DNA from: Gonapodya prolifera JEL478
Lineage: Eukaryota > Monoblepharomycota > Monoblepharidomycetes > Monoblepharidales > Gonapodyaceae
Assembly (NCBI GenBank): GCA_001574975.1
Contig: KQ965736.1
Span: forward strand, 662,910-726,909
DNA: 64,000 nucleotides
Direction: 5' to 3'
Of this stretch, positions 1 through 11,002 are shown one piece after another; position 1 is the first letter of the stretch; every line of letters begins with the position of its first letter. The notes below the pieces were generated by a model, which made no database searches, was not told where the DNA came from, and worked only from the letters and a program-made list of their open reading frames with translations. A program made the position numbers and the translations under genes.

Positions 1-460
1 CCCTCGCATTGAAACGTGGTGCCTCAAAGGTGGTTCCGGAAGTGAAGACACCCACGTTGTATGCTAACAAGCAACATAAGTAAGTGGTTGGGTGCTAGCA
101 AGCAACAATAAGGGCTTGGGTAAGATCGTCATGGCCAAGGTTAACCGCCTCTCAGAGTTAAGAATGTTGTTTAGGGGTTTTGAACGGAGGGTTTTGTGAT
201 GAAGAATTTGTACCCTGGATTCATCAATAATCTACCCAAATTTCGCATTAAATCATAAGCTGTGCTTTGAAGAAAGTGTGCGTTGTCTCCAAACCACAAT
301 AAAGGCGTCCTCGTAATGTGCACATTCTGATTGAGTTCTAGCAAGCAACATCAGCTATTGTGATTGGAATTGACATGTGTACAATATCGAAACGGAATAT
401 ATCATATGTATATACATGCGTTATGGGACGAGTGCCCATTTCAGTCCGATGCAGTATGGC
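1..460. other. Intergenic sequence at left edge
   Basis: No coding signal is recognised. The only visible structure is a short motif, cta(a/g)caagcaaca, occurring three times near 62, 95 and 337 on the + strand. Its role is unknown. Confidence 0.5.
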
Positions 461-976
461 TCACGCCGACGGAGAGATTTCGACAGTCTGTCCGACCGAT
501 TGTGGCAAGGCACCCGTCCTCCAGTCAACTTTCGTCGATTTAACTGTCACTTTGGAGCGACCCTCTCCTCCCAAAATCGACTTGAGTTCCGACGAGTCCA
601 CCACATACCCAGCGTACGGTCGTTCTCTGGGTGAAACCACTTCCTCCTTCAATCCTGTACTAGCTCCAGGGAGAACCACGACCGCCCGAGCACCAAGCCG
701 CTCCACGACCTTGCCCATGCGGTCGAGAGCAAAGGCTGCATCTCCCGAGTTTGCGACATGCTCGTTTCTCAGAATGTATCGAGATACGAGCGAGGAGGAT
801 TGGTGAGATCGAGATTGGGCAGCGAACGCGGCGTCGCCCGAGTTTGCAGTGTGTTCGTTCCGGAGAACGTATCGACCGACAAGAGAAATGGAGGGAAGGG
901 CAGGTGGAAGTGGAGCGATGGGCTCGATTGGGCGATGCTCCGATTCGGCGTAGATTGGGCGAAAGATGAGCGACAT
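461..976 (-). CDS. Hypothetical protein with an internal tandem duplication
   Basis: A single uninterrupted 171-codon frame reads from a plain ATG at 976 to a stop at 461. It is not recognised as any family. Residues about 30-60 and 61-90 are a degenerate direct repeat of roughly 31 residues: RYVLRNEHTANSGDAAFA is followed by RYILRNEHVANSGDAAFA. The C-terminal third has a hydrophobic strand-like stretch (RAVVVLPG) and a basic, threonine/valine-rich end. No signal peptide or membrane segment is evident. The repeat is also visible in the DNA, so it is a true duplication of about 93 bp. The amino-acid conservation of the repeat, with silent differences in the DNA, argues mildly that the frame is translated. 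Nearby genes give no hint of function. Confidence 0.4.
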   Translation of the reverse strand: MSLIFRPIYAESEHRPIEPIAPLPPALPSISLVGRYVLRNEHTANSGDAAFAAQSRSHQSSSLVSRYILRNEHVANSGDAAFALDRMGKVVERLGARAVVVLPGASTGLKEEVVSPRERPYAGYVVDSSELKSILGGEGRSKVTVKSTKVDWRTGALPQSVGQTVEISPSA

Positions 977-2050
977 TAGGAAGACTGTAACGATTTGGCA
1001 GAATTTGGAAGAATTGGAAAATGCCTTGCATTATTGCGCAATTTCGCTGTGCCGCAAACATAGTCACGTGACCTGGACCTCAATCTGACAGGAAAGCAAA
1101 CGGACTAGACGTTCACTGAGTTTTACAGCTATTTGCGAAAAGGTTGCACCTTCGGTGATTGTATACATGCTTTGTGTCGCGATTTCAAAACGTTGAAAGG
1201 TCAACCTGCCCCCCGACCGTGAATCTGCGTGAAACTTGCAAAATCTTGGACTTGTATCGTCATCCTCTTTGGGACTTCGTCATCATGTTCGATGGATGGT
1301 GCAATTCAGTCTCAGGATCGCAAACAGGCCGAATCACTGAAAGAAGGAAAGCAAAAAACGGATGTCTGTGAGCATTACATAATCCAAGCCCTTCGCTGTA
1401 TGATTTTGGTCATGACCCTCGCGCAACTCAGCTGGCAGTGTTCGGGATGCTTTAACTGCGAAACCTGTCGAAGATCTTCCGAGCTGCATCAATTGTATTC
1501 AAATACAGTACACAGTGCATGAAGAATGTACTAAATGGGCTGAAGGCGTCCTTGTTAGAGGGGGATATGATGACAATCATCCGTGCGAACATGAACATGA
1601 GGGCCTCAATCCCAATCACGAGTGGCCAAATCACGACGATACGAGTCCAAGAGTAGTGATATTGCAAGTTTCAGACGGATTCACGGTCAGGTGGAGCCAG
1701 GGGAACCTTCCAAAGTCACGAACATGCGGCACAAACTACAAAAAAATCAGGCCGAAGTGCGACCTTTCGCAAAAAGCTGTAATCCAGAGGGGGTGTAGAG
1801 AGATGATACGTACTGTGTATTGAAACCCGGAGGCACAATCCTCCAATCACAACGCAGACCATGTCTCGAGTACGAGTACAGGTGTGCGAGTGAAACAATC
1901 TCAATGTCCCTTTTGCCTTTCTTAAATTTAGTCATACTACTGTTTGAGTCTCCGAAGCATGGAAAGAATCGCGTGAAACTGACGTCACTCCAATTGCGGC
2001 GAAAATTTCGTGACAGCGTTTAAAAGCGACGCACACGATTTCTCACCAAA
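977..2050. other. Intergenic, about 1.1 kb, no confident gene
   Basis: Several short frames overlap here. The most protein-like is on the minus strand at 1452-1667, with a hydrophobic run (IVVIWPLVIGIEALMFMFA) that could be one membrane helix of a small spliced gene. No start, splice sites or family could be settled, so it is not called. The part just left of 2050 should hold the promoter of the secreted-protein gene. Confidence 0.4.
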
Positions 2051-2846
2051 ATGACATCTCGCGTCCTCGAGCTCGCGCTTTTCTCTGTCATCTACATCCT
2101 GTCCCTGCGAGTCGCGGCCGCTCCCCCTCCTGCGACTGGAGTGTGTGCCGGCCAGGAGAACCGCGATGGAACGTTAGTGTCATCAACGCATCAGTTGAAA
2201 CGACTTCGCTCGAGCATCGCTCAACACTCTTTTGAAGCTATGCGGCCGTGTGTACGATGGACGCGTCGATGGCCCCCACGGGACAGTTTGTCAAGGGTGA
2301 AACGACCACCAAGCTGTGAGTGATGTGATACGTCCCTCGGATATGTCTTGAAGCGCATTTGACAAACCGCCCACCGCTCTCTCGTATTACTTAGTGCCCT
2401 TACACCTCACGCGGTCGCGCCCAACATGGTCAAGTTCACCAATACCGTGAGTTGCTCAAGCTTTCACTGTTGTTTTTGAAGCGGCGCCAACACCTTCTCT
2501 TACAGGACCTCCAAGGAAGCTGGACCGGCGTTTACGGTCAAAATTATGTACGTCTTCTCCCTTCTTCGCTTCGTATCACCATCCGAACGTCCTATCTTTC
2601 ACGTGGCAGGCTCGTTTCACGCAACTTCTCGTCTACAACGTTCCCTTAATCCCCACCTCGGTGCAAGTCTCCACCAACATACTTCCCCCGGAAGGCTCGG
2701 AGAGCGGCAACGTATCCTGGGCTCGTTGCGCGTATGGAACTGCCGGGTGCCCACCGGCCCCCGCGGGTGGACAGGGCGGCGTGGTGCAGGTGTTGGGACT
2801 GAGGTACGATAACAGGGTGTTCTGGAGTGTGGACCTTTGGTACTAG
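2051..2846 (+). CDS. Small secreted protein, unknown function
   Basis: Five exons join in phase: 2051-2172, 2238-2315, 2395-2446, 2506-2547 and 2610-2846, giving 176 residues. All four introns are 59-79 nt with GT-AG ends. Residues 1-24 look like a signal peptide: a hydrophobic core (LALFSVIYILSL) followed by VAAAPPP as a plausible cleavage region. The mature part has few cysteines, a central segment with NTDLQGSWTGVYGQNYARFT and a C-terminal hydrophobic/aromatic end (VLGLRYDNRVFWSVDLWY). I do not recognise a domain. The size, secretion signal and aromatic-rich mature part are typical of extracellular fungal proteins, including effector-like or wall proteins, but nothing more specific can be said. 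The exon chain is well supported because every junction keeps the frame. Confidence 0.68.
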
Positions 2847-4145
2847 TAGATCTAGAATGAATGGAATGGGTGGGAGGTAACTGAGAGGAGTCTGCTGACA
2901 AACGAGAATTGCGGGGATTAAAATTTGTGTGAAACATCAGAATAAAAATTGTCCTGCACAATTTCTCGTGACGCCGGGGCCATTCATTGCTCGAACGGTT
3001 TGAAAGTGCCATTTTGTTGGTATCCCCCAACCCAATCTCAACACCCCTTCGATATGACTGCTCCCCTTTCTCCCATGCGCAATCGGTGGGAGCACGGACA
3101 GTTGCTTGGTGGAACTCCCTAACGTCGCCTGGGTGTGCGCGGTGCGACAAATGGCGAGGATGTCCGCCGATTGCGTTCCCATTGGGAAGACTTGGAGCCA
3201 CGGGTCACTGCGAAGTTCGGTACCTTTCATGTCGCTCTGGGTGCGTGGACAAATACTTCCTTCCAACGGTCATTGGACGGAGGAACGAGAGGGTCTAACG
3301 AAACTATAAGGCCGAAACCATCAGTACAGTCGCTTGGCTCACTCTGATCACTCTGCTGACCAATTCTCGCTTTACCCATTTTGCTACCTCAACGCTGGGA
3401 GTTTGGGCGGGAGTATTTACTGGATCGGATGGGGGGAAGAAGGGGGAGGGCAACTGGATCTGGAGGATCTGGAGCTCTGGACCGTGGATACGCAGGACCG
3501 CGGATACGCAGGACGGAGTGCGAAGGCGGGCGGCGTCCTCGGCGCGCACTCTGGAAACGTCTCGCGTTGCTTCCATGCTTCGCAGACGGCTAACAGCCCG
3601 CCTCCGCAAAAGAATAGAATATCACAATGGGTTTACATTGGTTACACCTGCAGTTTAGTTCACTAGAAACACGGATGTGCCGTGCCAGTGTCCTCTAACG
3701 AACCAATCCAATGAATTGTGAGTTGGGATGTGTCAGACTCGCAGAGGCGAAGACCTAACTGTGGTCACCAGTGCTCCAAGTCAAAGGGAGTAAGTTGGGG
3801 AGACTGACGAGAGCCGAAGAGAGGCAAAACGGAACGGATGGATGCGGGCAGCAATGTACGAGGTGGTGGAAGTGGAGGTGCAGGCGGGAGAGGAACCAGG
3901 TTTCGGATACCGACACAGAGGGAGTTGTGGGGCGGACAAGCTCCGCAGGAAGGTGGGAGCGGGCGAGCGGCGGTGGGCGCGGGCGGAAACGGGAGTTTCA
4001 GGGGAAGAGGGGGTGCTGGTGGTGGTGGGAGGGGGAGAACCCAGGTGAGCGACGACCTTTCTGTCTTCTGTCTCGAGGCAAGGACCAACACAATGGGAGT
4101 CACCAATAAAAATGTTGCCCGTATTGGGGCTGGCCCTATCTGCTC
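2847..4145. other. Intergenic, 1.3 kb, low-complexity
   Basis: No convincing gene is seen. Positions 3480-3512 hold two tandem copies of a 15-bp unit (ggatacgcaggaccg with one change). Positions 3838-4044 are glycine-rich on + and proline-rich on -, a GC-skewed low-complexity stretch ending in a good donor-like site at 4044. It could be a 5' untranslated or alternative first exon of the ERCC8-like gene to the right, but nothing proves that. Confidence 0.45.
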
Positions 4146-4169
4146 TTGCTACCTGCTGACTCTCCCCCA

Positions 4170-6685
4170 ATGCACCTCCACCAGGTGTCCCACTCTTCCC
4201 ACCTTCGCGGCACCTTTCCCCTTCCTCTCCCTCCTCCTCGCGTACTCTCCCATCTCCACCCACCTCCGCTCTCCCACCGCGCTGCATTCCCCGCTCACGC
4301 TCCCAACAACCCCGCTCGCTCCACCCTCCTCTCCGACTCTCCCGCCATCATTCCCCAATCCACCAGCCCAAACACCGTCCCACTCTCACTGTCTTGTCTT
4401 CTCTCCCTCCGCACGCTCGGCGCGTCCCCTCTTGCGTCACCTGGAACGCAAACGTCCGCGACGTCTCAGATTGCCGCAAGGGTTACAAGACAAGCCGGAG
4501 CGTCGAGATGGCGGAATATGGTGCCACGACCGGTGCAGTTTGCGAGGGTTCACGCCAGAGCTGTGCATGCTATGGATTGGGAAAAGGTTGAATGGCGATA
4601 GTGAGTAAACCGGCTAGTGCGACCCTGAGGCGAGGGTGGAACATGGAGCGGAGCTTACAAAGGAGGCCATTCTCCAAAGATTTACTGGAAAGTGATCGAC
4701 CAGGGATTGCAGAACAGACACGCCCTACTGCGTCGGCACTTCAACTCGGATATGGTCCGGTTTCGAGGAGTTGTATAATTCCTATCATCAAGGAAAGGGA
4801 CTCAACTGCCAAACACCGAAACAGCGAACACGTTGGCGCCCAATATCTTCCTCGCATTCTGTCATTTCATCTACCCCGCACCTTACCGCACCCTAGCCTC
4901 CTCACCGCCAGTGCGGACCCCTCCATCGCCATATGGGACTGCTCTCCGACCACCCTCGACCCTGAGAGGGGGCAAGGTGCCACTGGTACCAGTGGCCGAG
5001 GGAACTCGGTGACACTTCCACGCAACGGTGCAGCGGCCGGCACGTGTAAGTCGATGGATTTTCGCTTTTGGGAGATAAGGAGCTGCGCGCGAGGTGGAGA
5101 GGGGAGGTGTTGGGAGGGCGTGGAACGTGGATCGGGTTTGGTGCTGACAGTGGGGTGCCCACGATCACTACCACGTCATGTGCAAGAATGCGGAAGAGCG
5201 GTGCTCTTGGGCACTTCACGTCCCTTCGCTCTTCCCCGCCGTCCACCGATTTCTTACCTCTCACTCATCAATCCCTCCTCTCCGCTTCCCCACATCCCTC
5301 ACCTCAACCAGCCCAATCCTCCACAGCGCCCACAACGCGCCTATACCCCCTCACCACGACCCCTCCGTCCTCTCACAGCGCCGCCATCACGTCCGTGCTC
5401 TGGTGGCCCGTCGACACGGGAATGTTCCTGTCCTCGGGGATGGACGGGTGGGTCAAGGCCTGGGACACGGAGGAGATCAGAGTTGTCAGGGGGTGGGAAG
5501 TTGGCGAACGGTGCTGGAGTTGCGATGTCGGTGGGGGGGCGGGGGAGGGTGGGATGCCTGTCGTGGCGGGTGAGTGTCTGAGCGGTGGGGAAGTGTGACG
5601 TGCACGATAGTCGCGACGTCTTGCGCGTTTTAGTCCGTTGCGGATGTGCGACGCCGCTTACACCCAGTATCTAACCCACTCTTCACACTCCACCAGTGGC
5701 ACTTCCGACTTGCATCCGACTCCTCGATCTCCGCACTCCCACCCCCGTGCACACCCTGTTAGGCCACACCGCGCCCGTTCACACAGTCTCGTGGAGCCCC
5801 CGAACGTCCCACGTTCTCGCTAGCGGGGGTGCCGACGGATCAGTCCGCCTCTGGGACGTGCGCAAAGGCCGCGCCTGCGTGGCTGTGCTTGACAGAAGGG
5901 ACGAGGATGGGTGGGCGGGAGCACCCGGAGATCCCGCAGCGCGCGCGCAGGGAGGCGCTCATGATGGTACTGTGAATGGGCTGGTATGGTGGGACGATGG
6001 ATCCAGACTTGTGTCGACTGGGACGGACGAGTGCGTCCGGCTGTGGGACGTGAGGAGGGTGGAGGCCGGCGTGGAGCTGGTGCATGAGCAGGGCATTGGC
6101 GTTGGGGACGGAAGGCCGGCCAAGAGGGCCAGAGTGGCAAAGGGACAGCGCAAGTCGCAAGAGCGGACGCTTGTTGCTGCAGGGCCCAGGCCATTACCAA
6201 CCAACTATGGACCACATGTGCGAAACGTGCACCCGTTCCCTGTCCGACCGTACCTGACTCCTTCAGCCGTGTCGGACCCGGTGCTTCTCTTCATGCCGCA
6301 GGACGATGGGGAGGTCTTGGTGTTTGATGCAGCAAGGGGTGGCGTGAAGGGAAGAGTGAGGGGCCACTGGGGTGGCAGATGCAACGTGGTGGTCGGCAGG
6401 GGTGGTGGTGGTGGGCTGGGTGAAGTTGTCACCGGGGGCCAGGACGGGGGGTTGGTGTGGTGGGCGACACTGGAGGATGAGAACGGGGACGAAGGGCCCG
6501 CGGTGGATGTTGAGGCGGTGAGTAGGACTCGTAATTGTTGGGACAACGATATTTGACGGTGTTTTGCTGTCCTCCCCTCGAAACTACCCTTTAATCTTTG
6601 GTCGTCCATTCCATGGATTGGAATGGGTTCACAGCTGCGTCAAGATTCCTGGAGCAGCGACGACGAGGACCAAGCAGACCCTTGA
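4170..6685 (+). CDS. ERCC8: CSA/ERCC8-like WD40 protein (transcription-coupled repair)
   Basis: This is the substrate-receptor WD40 propeller of the CUL4-DDB1 ligase that handles stalled RNA polymerase II. Downstream exons are clear: one ending at 4600, then 4897-5045, 5312 or 5327 to 5569, 5697-6517 and 6635-6685. Joined, they read in the same order as animal CSA: VEWRYLLTASADPSIAIWDC (first blade), SVLWWPVDTGMFLSSGMDGW, HTVSWSPRTSHVLASGGADG with SVRLWDV, then NGLVWWDDGSRLVSTGTDEC. The C-terminus is the serine/acidic tail DSWSSDDEDQADP, matching the SSDEE-type tail of CSA. The large insert around residues rich in KRARVAKG is lineage specific. The true N-terminus is not settled: 4170 is the first in-frame ATG of the first supported exon, which is proline/serine-rich, and an earlier exon may exist. 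Identity is firm, start is not. Confidence 0.85.
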
Positions 6686-7141
6686 TGTTACTATGCTGCA
6701 AGTTAATGCTTTCTGCCTCTGGAGGCGCTCTTTTCCAGGGGAAAGAGCCCGTCAGCTTACGTTTGCTTTTGGCGCTACCTTTTGGAACCTCGTGGGTGAC
6801 TTCGGATGGGCGCAAACCTGTATCTACGCTCCAGATTATGGAGTGAAGGTTTGGTCAAGCAGGGGCGGGAGGGAAGGAGGGCCACTTCCATTTCTACATC
6901 CCAAGTTCGATGATCAAATTTAAAGCCGCATTAATATTCTCATTCATATTGTATAATGCATGTTGTCAAAATGCCGATTAAGCACGTCGGAATCACATAA
7001 GTACGTGGAAGAGTCTCGAATGATGATTAATCAACTCCACCACATGACGTTGTTCAACAGAAATACTTTGTGTAGGGCTGCCTCTTTTCTGCTGTGGGAA
7101 TGTTGGGGCATTAAACAACAATATTATTTCTAAACGGCTTT
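6686..7141. other. Intergenic between convergent genes
   Basis: About 455 bp between the ends of the ERCC8-like gene (+) and the NFX1-type gene (-). No coding signal is seen; the AT-rich stretch around 6920-6970 is suitable for 3' processing signals of either gene. Confidence 0.5.
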
Positions 7142-10100
7142 TTATTTGCCCTTCTTCTTCTTCCCGGCATCTTTCTTTCCCCTTTCCGATTCCATTTCTC
7201 CCATCTTTTCACGAAGTCGCTGCCGCGCAGAATCCCTGTCCTTCTGAAGGCTGGCACCGGGCGCGCTTGCACTCCCTGGACTTCGACGCTCTTTTTCAAT
7301 CGCCCAAGTTGCTTGCAGCTTGTGCTGCGTTTGTGAAGCTAATCGAGTTTTGCGGGCACAAACGTCTGGGGAATGGGCTTCAGCCAGTCTTCACATGTAT
7401 TGTTGGGTAAGTGATGCATCTCTCCAAGCTAATTACGGAGATAAGCGCTTACCTATGTGATGCGCAGTATGTTTTCTCGCAGAAAGTGCATCTCCCTATC
7501 AGACTCGGCTTCTCTCGACACGAAATCACGGCACATTTTGGGGCACCTGATGGCTTCGAGGAAGTGGAGCTCGCTAACTGTCCAATTGGGGTGGGGGATT
7601 CCGCACTGTTGATCGCGGCGACAAGCTCGTCCAATTCTGCTTCTTTCGGTGTTTTCTGCTTTGGAACAGCAGACTTTGAAGGTGGCCTGTTGGTGTCCGA
7701 GCCAAAAACGACACTGAAAGGAGAAGGCGCAGGATACTGTTCGCTTTCATCCTACAACTCTTCCGATTCAGTAATAGCCAAACGATGCAAACAATTCATT
7801 GGTCCTCACCTTTGTTTCATTTCCTGGAAGCAGTTCGAACACGTTGGCTGGTGTCGTCGGCACCACCTCCTTACCCTTTCCTGCTACTCTCACATCTGAC
7901 TGGGGCGTGGAATTGTCTGAAACGCTAGGCCTCTCTGCGACGCTGGGCGATTGTTGAACGACAGGCCCACTGCCTTTCACGTAAAGCAGCTCTACTACGC
8001 CCTGGCGAGCGCTGTTGCCAAAAATTCTGGCTGCAAAACTTGCATCCACGGGTGGGTTCGCGAAAATTATCTTGTGATTGACGAGTTGAGTCTTTTTGGG
8101 GTCACTGGGAGTGTCACGGAAGTTGACGAAGGAGAAATCCGGACGAAGTGGATGTGCACAGCGCCGAATGAAATCGGACAATTCTCGCCGATTGATATGC
8201 GGAGGAATGTCCAAAAAGACTACTCCAGAGACGCCTCGGAACATGGCTGGTGTGGAAGGGGAGGTCGACGTTGGTTCCGCACTGAATGCATTGCGGACTA
8301 TTTTTAATCGGCGTTGAATTTGACATCCTTCTGCTGTCGCTGAAGAGCATTCAACAGTCAACGATGAAGTTTGAGAAGATTTGATGACGAATCCTCGTGA
8401 CTCAATCTCCCCGCACTTCATTGTACGATTGGACAAGTCTCCACAATTACAGCTGACGCGGACTAGGTGGGGACAAGATAAGCTCGGCTCTTCGAGTGGA
8501 ACCTCTTGACTTCCTCCCGAAGAATTTCTTGTCCCAGCACCGCAAGAGGTCTGATGACCGCAACTCATGTCGCACAGGTGCCCCCTCACGCAACCTTGAA
8601 TTGGCTGGCCGCATCGCGCGTTGCACACATCAGCGGTGCAGGGCTCTGAGCGGGGATGGCACAACCGGCGGCACCCATGCCTTAAACAGGCTCCTTCCGT
8701 GGGCAATCCACACAATCTCCCGCAGGAGTATCCCGAGATTGAGACGTTGCATGCCACTGTTGTTGTGACATGGCCAGTATAGCATCGAGTGGAAACTCGG
8801 AAGGAGCAAGGGGGGCAAGGGCCGCTGGGCGCTGTATTTAGAAATGAATGACAAATCCAACCTGACCCGACTCACTGGTGACACCGGTGACCATCCATAT
8901 GTCCGCAATCCCTCGATCGGCGACAGAAGGTTGAGCACACAGGCTCGGGAGTATTGCAGGGTATCGGCGGGAACTTCACGGAGAATACGTTAACGTCGAA
9001 TTGTGACTCATCCCAAAACCCACTTACCACCCTGACGCGACCGCAAGAGCAGATTCTTTCCCCCCAGTCAACTTCCATGCAGGACCCACACGGACCTCGA
9101 TGACAAAGTCTTTGGCATCGATGCAGGCCACACGCAAGCTGTCGACCGCATGGATGCAAACATTGATGCCCTAAAGAAAGCCCATGTCGTTTTGATACCA
9201 GAACTGGGTGCACAAGAAAGAGGAGTCGAGATAAACACACCATCGCCTTCCACACCTTTCTTTGGACAGCACCGTGTCGAGCAGCGGTGCTTCCCACAAC
9301 TCAGGAGGGTATCACACACACGATGACAGCTCACCAAGGAATTGAAGGATGGAGAAGAAATTGCTCTGCAAGGAACCAAGGACGATTCCGTGCCACATGC
9401 GCAGACAACTATGACCTGCCGACACTTTGATAAGGTAACAGGGGAGGAAGCTGCTTATTTTCTCACCGTTCCAGGGCAAGGGGGACATATTCCATCATGA
9501 CAATTAATCTGAAACGGCGACAGAAAAAGTGAGTTTGGCGCCTTTTCGTGTGCCAAGGTCCGGAAGAATAACCTCGCATGTATGAGCTCCAGCACATCCG
9601 AGGCTCTTCTGGCATGGCCGGGCACAAGAGGGCGTAGCAGCAGTGCAATTCGTGCTTCGAGAAATCCCCAATTGTGACAGCGTCATCTTTCCGCAACCAC
9701 ATGTGCCTTTTCGCAATCCCTTAGCGCAAGGGGGACACCCAGACTCTGAAGAGCCCTCCACGTGTCGCTTATGACATGGGAGCTCGCATTTATGATCGCC
9801 GCAGTCCAATTTTCTTCCACATGGTTCTCCGCACGCGAAAGAATACACCTCTTCCCGTACGTTTCGGTCTGAATCCCACAAGCCTTCTTCTGAGACTAAG
9901 GTGCCAGCACCACAGACAAGAGCCTCGATTGTGTGGCTTCCAAAACATTGCTGATTGGTGACGACAGAACAATCCTCACATTTTCCTGCGAAGTGCACAG
10001 GAATGGTGACACGATAAGGAGACGAAATTTATGCACACAAACCTTCGTGGCAAGTGCTTTCACAATAGTGCAAGCCACAATTGAGCTTCTTGCCACAGAC

Positions 10101-10808
10101 ACTGCCGCAGGAAGTGCCGCTGTCCCAAGTGCCACACCTCGCCCCATACTCAAGTTTCCCACACCAACAACGTCTTTTCAACGTAATGACACAAGGAGGA
10201 CATGGACCGGGATGGCATGGATGTGAACAAGTATGGACACATTGATTCGAGGAGAACGTGACGGCGATACCGCTTGGGGGTATTGGAGGGCGATGTGTCT
10301 TTCCGCATGTTTTGGTGCATGTAAAAGGAACGGTTGAGGGATCAAACGTTGGGTTCGGTGTTTGGCCTTGGTGAAAAGTTTGCGCAATGAAAGCCTTCGT
10401 CCGAAAAGCTTGCGCGAAGTGGAAGCTTACGCACCACAAAAACATCTTCCAGTGACATCTTCAATTGGGATAGTGGCCGAAACTTGGCAAGCTGGACAGC
10501 GAAATTGTCGATCGCTTTCAGCTTCATTAAATAACCCAGACTCCGTGGCCCATTTTTTGATGCAAGCGAAATGTAAAATGTTATAGCATGTGGAGCAATG
10601 CCAGATGGGCTTGAGTGTGGGTTTGACGGATCCTTTGCCAAGCGATTTGGCATCAACCACTGGACCGAGACACACGAGGCATTCGAGGGATCTTTTATTT
10701 CAGAGCGGTGAATCAAGTATCGGGAAAATTTCTGTCCATCACCCACCCCGTGTTGAGTTCGTGAGAAAGCGATAAGAGCAACTCTGGCAACAATTGAGGG
10801 GAGGACAT
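7142..10808 (-). CDS. NFX1-type zinc-finger protein with C-terminal AN1 finger
   Basis: Eleven exons join in phase on the minus strand: 10808-10747, 10691-10435, 10366-10043, 9985-9573, 9508-9467, 9415-9256, 9170-9028, 8973-8876, 8824-7810, 7751-7453 and 7388-7142, giving 1019 residues. The N-terminus carries the RING-like module of NFX1/NFXL1 (LECLVC, then WHCSTCYNILHFACIKKWA, then CPACQ and RCFCG). A long series of NF-X1 cysteine/histidine fingers follows, for example QCVHTCSHPCHPGPCPPC. The last two exons add an AN1 finger with ligands at about C911, C916, C926, C929, C934, H937, H943 and C948, then a basic lysine-rich tail. NFX1-type proteins act as nuclear regulators or E3 ligases; AN1 fingers occur in ubiquitin/proteasome stress proteins. 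The intron joining the two halves (7809-7752) has GTGAGG, a branch-like tactgaa and TTGTAG, with phase 0 kept. Confidence 0.9.
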
Positions 10809-11002
10809 GATCCTGAGCTGCGAGACTCGACGCCAAGCGTGAAAAGGAGAGCGCTCGGTGATAGAATGCGCACAAGATAATGTACTGATATGTATTGGAT
10901 TCCAATCGTCGACCAAATAAATTGAGACTCATCGAACCCGAATTTTTCAGTCAAAAATGAGGGAGTTGATATGATAAAAATACTAGATAATAATTATGGC
11001 TT

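Noticed and set aside
3781-4287. Long proline-rich minus-strand frames
   Set aside because: They mirror the GC-skewed glycine/proline-rich sequence next to the ERCC8-like gene and lack any domain or splice logic.
7142-7751. A separate small AN1 zinc-finger gene
   Set aside because: The exon has no in-frame ATG before the finger, and it joins in phase to the NFX1-type gene through a good intron.
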